From NCBI GenBank assembly GCA_946534605.1, contig CAMNCU010000004.1, positions 1 through 64,000 of the forward strand: a stretch of DNA of 64,000 nucleotides, in the 5' to 3' direction. Below the pieces are notes generated by a model. That model saw only the letters and a list, made by a program, of their open reading frames with translations, had not been told where the DNA came from and searched no databases. A program made the position numbers and the translations under genes. Position 1 is the stretch's first letter, and each line of letters starts with the position of its first letter. Shown here piece by piece: positions 30,994-38,281 of the stretch. The stretch is from UBA3855 sp002393815 (GTDB taxonomy: Bacteria > Bacillota > Clostridia > Oscillospirales > Ruminococcaceae).

Positions 30994-33165
30994 TCACTCT
31001 GCGATTTCTATTGTCAGATGCAGAAGACGGCTTACCCCATCTCCCCATAACGGCTCTACCGGCAGCCCGATTCTCATCAGCTGCCCCCCGGTATATAATT
31101 TCCCGTCCAGAGCATAACAGCTCTCCGGAATCAAGCCCTGTAATTTTAAATGCAGTCTCGCCTGATTCGGGCTGTTCCGTATCTGTATCACCGTCACAAG
31201 CGTTTCTGTCTGCTCCGGACTCACAAACTGCCAGGCAATGTAATTTTCATTCTGCATCAGTCTGTAAAACCTTCCGCCTCTCGTCAGATGCGAATAGGCA
31301 TGATATATTGCCGTCTGTTCCTGTATCTGCCGTACCTGCGTATCTGTCAAACGCATTAAATTCAGTTCATATCCGAATGTTCCGGCTAATGCTACATGCG
31401 CTCTGGTCATGAAATCTGTGTTCCGCCCCGTGATATGGTTCGGACATGCCGAAATGTGCGCTCCCATACAGGACGGCGGATAACACAGCGATGTCCCCAT
31501 CTGGATTTCTGCACGGTCACAGGCATCTGTATTGTCAGAACACCATATCTGCGGACTGTAATACAGCATTCCGCAGTCAAATCTGCCGCCCCCTCCGGCA
31601 CAGTTCTCTAATAATAAGTCCGGAAAGGTCTTCAGTAACTGCTCCTGTATCTCATATACCCCTAATATATACCTGTGAAAAAATTCTTTCTGCCGGTGTG
31701 CCGGAAGTGTCGGCGTATAAGCTTCCGTTATCTGACGGTTCATATCCCATTTTACATAGGAAATATCCGCTTCATGAATTACATCCGCCATGCACCGGAA
31801 CAAATATGTCCGCACTTCCTGTCTCGTTAAATCCAGTACATACTGATTCCGCGAAAGCGTTCCCGCTCTGCCCGGTATCTGCACCGCCCATTCCGGATGC
31901 TTCCGGAATAACTCGCTGTCCGGCGATATCATCTCCGGCTCGAACCAGATGCCGAATTTTAAATTCCGCTTCTGTATCTCCTCTCCAAGCCATTCCATTC
32001 CTTCCGGAATCTTTTCTTCATTCGCGAACCAGTCACCTAAGGAACTCGTATCATCTTCCCGGTGTCCGAACCAGCCGTCATCCAGTACCAGCATATCCAG
32101 TCCGCACGCTAACGCCGTATCCGCAAAATGCAGCAGCTTTTCAGCATCAAAATCAAAATAAAACGCTTCCCAGCTGTTCACAAGAACCGGTCTTTCCCGG
32201 TTCTTCCACTTGCTCCGGATAATGTGATTCATGATAAAATCATGATACCCACGACTCAGCCTTCCCAGCCCTCTCGCTGAATAATTCAGCAGGACTTCCG
32301 GTGCGTAAAATGATTTCCCCGGCTCTAATTCCCAGCTGAATGTTTCCGGATGCAGTCCCATCATCAGCTGTGTCCTGTCCTGAAAATCTTTCTCCGCACT
32401 CGCTGTGAAATTCCCCGAATATACAAACGCCATCCCCCACGCTTCGCCCTGCGTTTCCGTCGTTTCCGGACGTACTGCCGCAATAAAGGGATTATGCGTA
32501 TGCGACGATGCGCCGTTGATACTTCCTATCTGCTTTACCCCGTAATTTATCCGCTCACGCTGTACATACCGCTCCCGCGCCCATGTCCCGTTGAGCGTTA
32601 TCAGCTCCAAATCGCCCTCTAAATACAGACAGGATGATAACACCTTTTTCAGCATCACCGGATTTTCTCCTTGATTCTGAATCCGCACACTCTGCGCTAT
32701 GACCTCACTGTCCTGAAACAGTGTATACATGATTTCCGCCAGTACCCCTGCCGTTTCATCATGCAGATATAATATCAGCGTTTCTGTATTGCAGTTCTTA
32801 GTAAAACTCTGCGGCAACCCCGGAAGCTTCGGCTTTTCTTTCATGATACTGCATCCGATATACTTTAAACAGCATGTGTCTGAACCATTTTCCTGCTCCG
32901 CACGGAATGCCGTCTCACGATAGTTTCCGCATCCGTAAAAAGGATATACATGCGGATAAATACTATGAAAACTTACTTCTTCGCCCGGCAGTTCCTCCGG
33001 CGTGTACGGACGCACATCCGTCCGGCAGAAATATTCACTCTCTGCTATTTTTATCTTCTCCCCGTAATACGCCATTCCGATAAATCCTGCAAGATTCTGC
33101 AATATCATTGCCGTGTGCTTGGTGTATAATATGAAAATCCCTTTTTTTTCATCTATCTTAATCAT
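30994..33165 (-). CDS. GH36 alpha-galactosidase
   Basis: 723 residues from the ATG at 33165; a GTG at 33177 is an alternative. Four-domain GH36 enzyme: beta-sandwich N-domain, catalytic barrel with LDDGWFGHREDDTSSLGDW, KFGIWFEPEMISPDSELFRKHP, nucleophile Asp in YVKWDMNR (about 473), LLENCAGGGGRFD, and acid/base region WCSDNTDACDR (about 546), then a C-terminal beta domain. Releases terminal alpha-1,6-galactose from raffinose-type sugars or galactomannan. No signal peptide, so it acts in the cytoplasm on imported oligosaccharides. First clear carbohydrate gene in the run; its stop overlaps the extended frame of the GH74 gene. Confidence 0.94.
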   Translation of the reverse strand: MIKIDEKKGIFILYTKHTAMILQNLAGFIGMAYYGEKIKIAESEYFCRTDVRPYTPEELPGEEVSFHSIYPHVYPFYGCGNYRETAFRAEQENGSDTCCLKYIGCSIMKEKPKLPGLPQSFTKNCNTETLILYLHDETAGVLAEIMYTLFQDSEVIAQSVRIQNQGENPVMLKKVLSSCLYLEGDLELITLNGTWARERYVQRERINYGVKQIGSINGASSHTHNPFIAAVRPETTETQGEAWGMAFVYSGNFTASAEKDFQDRTQLMMGLHPETFSWELEPGKSFYAPEVLLNYSARGLGRLSRGYHDFIMNHIIRSKWKNRERPVLVNSWEAFYFDFDAEKLLHFADTALACGLDMLVLDDGWFGHREDDTSSLGDWFANEEKIPEGMEWLGEEIQKRNLKFGIWFEPEMISPDSELFRKHPEWAVQIPGRAGTLSRNQYVLDLTRQEVRTYLFRCMADVIHEADISYVKWDMNRQITEAYTPTLPAHRQKEFFHRYILGVYEIQEQLLKTFPDLLLENCAGGGGRFDCGMLYYSPQIWCSDNTDACDRAEIQMGTSLCYPPSCMGAHISACPNHITGRNTDFMTRAHVALAGTFGYELNLMRLTDTQVRQIQEQTAIYHAYSHLTRGGRFYRLMQNENYIAWQFVSPEQTETLVTVIQIRNSPNQARLHLKLQGLIPESCYALDGKLYTGGQLMRIGLPVEPLWGDGVSRLLHLTIEIAE

Positions 33166-33196
33166 ACTTTTCCCCACGCTCCTGATTTTTTACTGT

Positions 33197-33604
33197 TCAG
33201 AGATTGGATTCTATGACTATCATATCTGTCTGTTTTAATGTCTCTTTCAGCCATGAAAGAAACTGTTCATAAAATTTCCCGTGTTCCGCCGGAATAGTAT
33301 CTGCTTCTATTGCTTCTATCATTTTCTGATAATCCCATGCAGAAAGCCAGTTGTCAAAACATGGGTCAAATTCCGCCTGAGGCGTTCCGTCACAGGCATC
33401 CGCACACGGAAACATCAGCAGAATATACTTTCTTAACAGCTTCTCGAAATCCGTCAGATATATCCGCAAAGGCTCCGGATAACTGTGCCATTCTTCCCAT
33501 GCCGGATTCCAGTCCGGTGCAGATTTCCTTTGTATCGGCTGAAAATCATAACAGATTTTTTCTTTCTTATCTGCGTAAAGCCTTAACTCTGTAAATTTTT
33601 GCAT
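33197..33604 (-). CDS. Small protein downstream of metH, unknown function
   Basis: 135 residues from the ATG at 33604, directly after the metH stop codon, so probably translationally coupled; the longer frame overlaps metH. Soluble, acidic and rich in Trp and Tyr (PDWNPAWEEWHSYPEPLR). Contains LYADKKEKICYDF at the N-terminus. No family recognised. It links the methionine genes to the alpha-galactosidase gene 31 bp downstream, so the two gene groups may form one long transcript. Confidence 0.6.
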   Translation of the reverse strand: MQKFTELRLYADKKEKICYDFQPIQRKSAPDWNPAWEEWHSYPEPLRIYLTDFEKLLRKYILLMFPCADACDGTPQAEFDPCFDNWLSAWDYQKMIEAIEADTIPAEHGKFYEQFLSWLKETLKQTDMIVIESNL

Positions 33605-33605
33605 G

Positions 33606-35969
33606 TTAATTCCCAAATACCTGCTTTGCAATATCAACCGTTTCTTTCGCATCCTTCGCATAGAAGTCCGCGCCTATCTGCTCCGCATAATCCGCCGTCA
33701 GCACCGCGCCGCCGACTACTGTCTTACACCACGGACAGCGTTCATGCAGTAATTTGATTGTATTCTCCATCGACGGCAGTGTCGTCGTCATCAGTGCCGA
33801 TAACCCTACCAACGGCGCGTGACTCTTTTCCGTCGCATCCGCAACTGCTTCGTAAGATACATCTTTTCCCAAATCTATGACCTGATATCCATAGTTCTCC
33901 AGTAATATCTTCACAATATTCTTTCCGATATCGTGAATATCTCCCTTTACTGTCGCAAGCACTATCGTTCCGCGGTTTACTGTCTCTGTGCTGTGTTCGC
34001 ACAGATAGCTCTTGATTACCTCAAATGCCGACTGTGCCGCACTCGCCGAAGATATCAGCTGGGGCAGAAAAATTTTGCCTTTCTCAAATTCCATTCCGGC
34101 TTTGTCCAGTGCCGGTATCAGATACTGATTGACAATATGCATCGGCTCGGTGTTCTCCAGTAATACGCTTGTAATCGCTCCGGCTTCCGATTTCAGTCCC
34201 GCTGATACTGCCGCTTCCAGCGTCATGTCCGCACTCTGCGGCTTCGACGGCGCGGATGTCTGCGCGTTCTCTCCGCCGTAATGCGCGATAAAATCTACTG
34301 CATTCTTATCGATATTCGCTAATAATTTATATGTCCGCACCGCCGATGTCATGCTCTCCGTGTTCGGATTGATAATCGGCAAATCCAGTCCGGCATATAA
34401 TGCCATCGTCAAGAAATTTCTCGTCACAAGCTCCCGGCTCGGCAAGCCAAATGAAATATTCGATACCCCTAAAACCGTCTTTAACCCTAATTCCTGCTTA
34501 ACTCTCCGGACAGCTTCCAATGTTTCCATTACACCTGCCTGCTCTGCTGATGCCGTTAAAGTCAGACAGTCGATATAAACATCTTCTCGCCGGATTCCTA
34601 TAGATAACGCTCTGTTCAGAATCCGTTCCGCAATCTCAAATCTGCCCTGTGCTGTCTTCGGGATGCCGTTCTTATCCAATGTCAATCCTACAACTGCCGC
34701 ACCGTATTTCTTCACTAACGGCAAGACCGTATTCATGGAATCTTCCTCGCCGTTTACTGAATTCACTATCGGCTTTCCGTTATAGATTCTTAATCCTGCT
34801 TCCAATGCATCCGGCTTGGTCGTATCCAACTGCAAAGGCGTGTCTGTAATCCCCTGTATTGCTTTCACTGCCGTCTGCATCATCTCGGTTTCATCAATCT
34901 CCGGCAAACCGACATTCACATCCAGAATATCCGCGCCGGCTTCTATCTGCTGTATCGCCTGATTCAGGATATAATCTGTATCATGCTCAATTAATGCCTG
35001 CTTGAACCGCTTCTTTCCGGTCGGATTGATTCTCTCTCCGATTATCCGCGGCTGATTGATAATCACTGTCTTGTTCGCCGAGCAGACTGCCGCCGGAATT
35101 TCCGGTCTTCTTCTTACAGGCTTCTGCTCTTTCAGCATGTCCGCTAATGCTTTGACATGCTCCGGTGTTGTGCCGCAGCATCCCCCGAATATCACTGCTC
35201 CCATTCCGGCAAATTCTTTGCAGCATCTGCCGAAACGCTCCGCATCAAAATGATATTCGTTCGTTACCGGGTCGGGCAGTCCTGCATTCGGTTTTACAAT
35301 CACCGGCAGATTCGTCCACTCACAAAGCTGTTTTACTATCGGTGTTAATTCTTCGGGTCCTAACGAACAGTTTACCCCGATTGCGTCCACGCCAAGACCT
35401 TCCAAGGTCAGTGCCATCGCCGGAATTTCACACCCCGTAAACGTTCTGCCGTTTTCCTCAAAACTCATCGTTACCAGAATCGGCTTGCCGTTTCCGTATT
35501 CTTTCGCTGCTAACACTCCGGCGCGAACTTCTAACAAGTCCGTCATGGTCTCGAAGATATATAAATCCGCGTCCTGTCCGGCTTCTATCTGCTCCCGGAA
35601 AATATCATACGCTTCTTCAAATTTCAGCGTTCCTGCCGGCTCTAATAACTGCCCTATGGGTCCGATATCCAAGGCAATATATTCCGGATTCGCTTTCTTC
35701 GCGTTCGCTATCGCCGCACGAATAATCTGCTGTACTGATTTGTGCGTCTTCGCCATCTTCAGACGATTCGCTCCGAATGTGTTCGTGTATATCACTTCTG
35801 AACCGGACTTTACATACGCTTCGTGAATTCCCGTTATCAAGTCCGGATTCGTGAAATTCAGCATCTCCGGGATTCCGCCTAATTCCAGTCCGGCAGACTG
35901 GAGCATCGTTCCCATACCGCCGTCAAGTAATATAAATTCATGATTCTTTAATCTCTCTCTTAAATTCAA
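33606..35969 (-). CDS. metH: Cobalamin-dependent methionine synthase, without reactivation domain
   Basis: 787 residues from a TTG at 35969, chosen because AAGGAG lies about 9 bases upstream and TTGA overlaps the preceding stop; the ATG at 36002 lacks a ribosome site. The homocysteine-binding domain (about 10-290) has LLDGGMGTMLQ, VNCSLGPEE and GGCCGTTPEHV. The pterin-binding domain (about 310-570) has RINPTGKKRFKQA and DVNVGLPEIDE. The cobalamin part (about 585-787) has GDIHDIGKNIVKILLENYGY with the cobalt-ligating His. The C-terminal AdoMet-binding reactivation domain is absent and is encoded by the adjacent gene. Confidence 0.95.
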   Translation of the reverse strand: MNLRERLKNHEFILLDGGMGTMLQSAGLELGGIPEMLNFTNPDLITGIHEAYVKSGSEVIYTNTFGANRLKMAKTHKSVQQIIRAAIANAKKANPEYIALDIGPIGQLLEPAGTLKFEEAYDIFREQIEAGQDADLYIFETMTDLLEVRAGVLAAKEYGNGKPILVTMSFEENGRTFTGCEIPAMALTLEGLGVDAIGVNCSLGPEELTPIVKQLCEWTNLPVIVKPNAGLPDPVTNEYHFDAERFGRCCKEFAGMGAVIFGGCCGTTPEHVKALADMLKEQKPVRRRPEIPAAVCSANKTVIINQPRIIGERINPTGKKRFKQALIEHDTDYILNQAIQQIEAGADILDVNVGLPEIDETEMMQTAVKAIQGITDTPLQLDTTKPDALEAGLRIYNGKPIVNSVNGEEDSMNTVLPLVKKYGAAVVGLTLDKNGIPKTAQGRFEIAERILNRALSIGIRREDVYIDCLTLTASAEQAGVMETLEAVRRVKQELGLKTVLGVSNISFGLPSRELVTRNFLTMALYAGLDLPIINPNTESMTSAVRTYKLLANIDKNAVDFIAHYGGENAQTSAPSKPQSADMTLEAAVSAGLKSEAGAITSVLLENTEPMHIVNQYLIPALDKAGMEFEKGKIFLPQLISSASAAQSAFEVIKSYLCEHSTETVNRGTIVLATVKGDIHDIGKNIVKILLENYGYQVIDLGKDVSYEAVADATEKSHAPLVGLSALMTTTLPSMENTIKLLHERCPWCKTVVGGAVLTADYAEQIGADFYAKDAKETVDIAKQVFGN

Positions 35970-36607
35970 GAACAATGCACTCCTTTCATCCGATACGGAC
36001 ATGTTTTCGATAAATTACATATCGCACAGCCTTTTTTTGACTTCGGCAAAGGCTCTCCTGATATGCCGATTATCGCTGTCACTGATTTTGTCGGTATCAG
36101 CAAACCGCCTCCGCTCACACAGATTCCAAGACGCTTTTCTGCGTTAATCAGATTTAAAAAATCATTCTGCACGCTTAAAGGCATGTCTCCATATCCCGGA
36201 CTGAACCGCCATGTCGAATACATAGCAGGGAAATTCTCTAAAATTTCTTTCTCGACTTCGTCACAAAGCTGTTCCGTTAACGCACTCGCCATCGCATCTG
36301 TCATCATTCCGGCTAATACGTCAACAGCCTGCGCTAAACGTATACAGGCATCCGCACTCTGTGACAGCGTCGCACAGAATAGTATTACCAGTTCACAGCT
36401 TTCTAAATGCTTCTGAATATCTTCTCCAATCAGAACCTTTTCCAGATTCTTCTTCTGAAACGCTTTCCAGCAGTAACGCGGCTGAATTCTGGCTAGTAAA
36501 TCTTTCTCAGCATCATCAGCCATTTTTTGCATTTTGTCATCAGGCTTTCCGTGCAGTCCCATGTAACGGAACGCCTGCGCTCTGTCTATAGATGATAGGG
36601 AAATCAT
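35966..36607 (-). CDS. Methionine synthase reactivation-domain protein
   Basis: 213 residues. Corresponds to the MetH C-terminal activation domain encoded as a separate gene, as in several Firmicutes. The RFSPGYGDMPLSVQNDF signature (about 132-148) binds S-adenosylmethionine. The cysteine-rich end CAICNLSKTCPYR (about 194-206) could bind a metal and is common in the stand-alone version. It should reductively remethylate oxidised cobalamin on MetH, the next gene. ATGA overlap with metF upstream and TTGA overlap with metH downstream. Confidence 0.92.
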   Translation of the reverse strand: MISLSSIDRAQAFRYMGLHGKPDDKMQKMADDAEKDLLARIQPRYCWKAFQKKNLEKVLIGEDIQKHLESCELVILFCATLSQSADACIRLAQAVDVLAGMMTDAMASALTEQLCDEVEKEILENFPAMYSTWRFSPGYGDMPLSVQNDFLNLINAEKRLGICVSGGGLLIPTKSVTAIIGISGEPLPKSKKGCAICNLSKTCPYRMKGVHCS

Positions 36608-37461
36608 GGATTATTTTCCCTGCCGAGAATCCCCGAAACTGCTTCCGTAATTCTTCGCGCTACATAGGGATTATTCATCGTATACAAGTGAATGCCGTCC
36701 ACGCCGTTTGCCGCTAAATCTACAATCTGGTCGACTGCATAGGCAATTCCGGCATCACGGATAGCTTCCGGACTGTGTCCGAATCTCTGCATCATTACGG
36801 TAAACTTTCTCGGCAGACTCGCGCCGCATAAACTTACCATTCTCTGAATCTGCGCTGCATTCACTACCGGCATGATTCCGGCTTCTATCGGTGCTTCAAT
36901 TCCGATAATTTCACACTTTTCACGGAAATCATAAAAACTTGCGTTATCAAAAAATAACTGCGATATCAAATGCTTCGCGCCTTTGTCCACTTTTTCTTTC
37001 AGATGCTTCAAATCCGATGCCGCTGATATCGCTTCCGGATGGATTTCCGGATAACATGCGCCGTATATCTTGAATTCTCCCTGTGTCTGAATGAAATTAA
37101 TCAAGTCAGATGCATATCTGAAATCATGCTTTTCCGGTCTGTCCGGACTTCTGTCACCTCTCAGGGCAAGAATATCCGTAATCCCGTGCGCCTTGAAATC
37201 TGCCAGAACCTGCGAAATTTCTTCCTTCGTGTACGATATGCAAGGCAGATGTGCTACAGATTTTATATGATATTCATCCTGTAACCGGGAGGCAAGTTCA
37301 CAGGTAATCTTTCCGCCGTTTACCCCTCCGCCTGCGCCGTATGTCACGCTGATAAAATCCGGCTTCAATGCCGCTAAACTCTCAAAACAAGCGGAAACAC
37401 TCTCCACCGGGGCTGTCGGCTTCGGCGGAAATACTTCAAAAGAATATATTAAATTTTTCAT
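36604..37461 (-). CDS. metF: Methylenetetrahydrofolate reductase
   Basis: 285 residues. FAD enzyme that makes 5-methyltetrahydrofolate for MetH. It has the start SFEVFPPKP, SVTYGAGGG, HLPCISYTKEEI, ILALRGDRSPDRP, GACYPEIHPEA, LISQLFFDN and the terminal GVDGIHLYTMNN. Overlaps the reactivation gene (ATGA) and follows ung by one base, so the methionine block reads metF-reactivator-metH. Confidence 0.95.
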   Translation of the reverse strand: MKNLIYSFEVFPPKPTAPVESVSACFESLAALKPDFISVTYGAGGGVNGGKITCELASRLQDEYHIKSVAHLPCISYTKEEISQVLADFKAHGITDILALRGDRSPDRPEKHDFRYASDLINFIQTQGEFKIYGACYPEIHPEAISAASDLKHLKEKVDKGAKHLISQLFFDNASFYDFREKCEIIGIEAPIEAGIMPVVNAAQIQRMVSLCGASLPRKFTVMMQRFGHSPEAIRDAGIAYAVDQIVDLAANGVDGIHLYTMNNPYVARRITEAVSGILGRENNP

Positions 37462-37462
37462 G

Positions 37463-38131
37463 TCAGTCTACCGTCCAGTCAATCGGCGCAAAGCCGTGTT
37501 CTTCTAAAAATTTGTTCGTCTGCGAAAAATGTCTGCATCCTGAAAATCTATCCCCTGCCATCGGACTCGGATGCGCTGCCTCTAAAATCAGATGCTTCGG
37601 ATTCGTGACAAGCTCTTTCTTCGCCCGCGCATGTGCGCCCCATAATAAAAATACCATCGGGTCTTCCCGGAGATTCAGTAACCGGATAATCTCATCCGTG
37701 AATATCTCCCAGCCCTTGCCTTTATGCGAATTCGCCTGATGCTCCCTGACCGTCAGCACCGTATTCAGCATCAATACGCCCTGCTTCGCCCAGCAGGTCA
37801 GCTCTCCGGATGCCTTCATATTGTCAATTCCGGTATCTTCCAGAATTTCTTTATAGATATTCTTCAGAGACGGCGGTACTCTCACGCCCTTCCGGACGGA
37901 AAAACTCAGCCCGTGCGCCTGTCCTGCATTATGATACGGGTCCTGCCCGATAATTACCGCTTTTACGGCACTGTATGTCGTCAGCTTCAATGCATTGAAG
38001 ATATCATTCATGTCCGGATATATCGTTTGTGTACTGTATTCTTTTTTCAGAAACTGACGCAGTTTCTGATAATATTCCTTCTGCATCTCGTCTGCTAACA
38101 GGATATCCCACTCGTTATTGAAATTTACCAT
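37463..38131 (-). CDS. ung: Uracil-DNA glycosylase
   Basis: 222 residues from the ATG at 38131, after AAAGGG; an in-frame ATG six codons earlier lies before that site. Family 1 UDG that removes uracil from DNA. Catalytic GQDPYHNAGQAHGLSFSV (about 63-80), LLLNTVLTV-like VLMLNTVLTVREHQANSH, and HPSPMAGDRFSGCRHFSQTN are all intact. First gene of a minus-strand run into the methionine genes; the link is probably only transcriptional. Confidence 0.96.
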   Translation of the reverse strand: MVNFNNEWDILLADEMQKEYYQKLRQFLKKEYSTQTIYPDMNDIFNALKLTTYSAVKAVIIGQDPYHNAGQAHGLSFSVRKGVRVPPSLKNIYKEILEDTGIDNMKASGELTCWAKQGVLMLNTVLTVREHQANSHKGKGWEIFTDEIIRLLNLREDPMVFLLWGAHARAKKELVTNPKHLILEAAHPSPMAGDRFSGCRHFSQTNKFLEEHGFAPIDWTVD

Positions 38132-38167
38132 AATATAAATCCCTTTCATAAAATTTCATATACTTCT

Positions 38168-38196
38168 ATTCTATCATAATTTTTATCATATTGCAA
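38168..38196 (-). promoter_or_regulatory. ung-metF-metH promoter
   Basis: Minus-strand TTGCAA (38196-38191) and TAGAAT (38173-38168) with a 17-bp spacer. The short leader rules out a SAM or cobalamin riboswitch here. Confidence 0.75.
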
Positions 38197-38214
38197 GTGC
38201 TTTTCAAAAAACTC

Positions 38215-38243
38215 TTGCATTTCTCTGAAAGATATGCTAAAAT
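38215..38243 (+). promoter_or_regulatory. Promoter of the EAL/beta-helix gene and ychF
   Basis: TTGCAT (38215-38220) and TAAAAT (38238-38243), 17-bp spacer, divergent from the ung promoter. Confidence 0.75.
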
Positions 38244-38281
38244 AAGAGTATAGAAATTCTACCACAGAAAGGGTGAAACAA

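Noticed and set aside
30965..31048. N-terminal extension of the GH74 lipoprotein
   Set aside because: It would bury the lipoprotein signal behind 28 basic residues; the ATG at 30964 has AAAGGAG and gives a normal lipobox.
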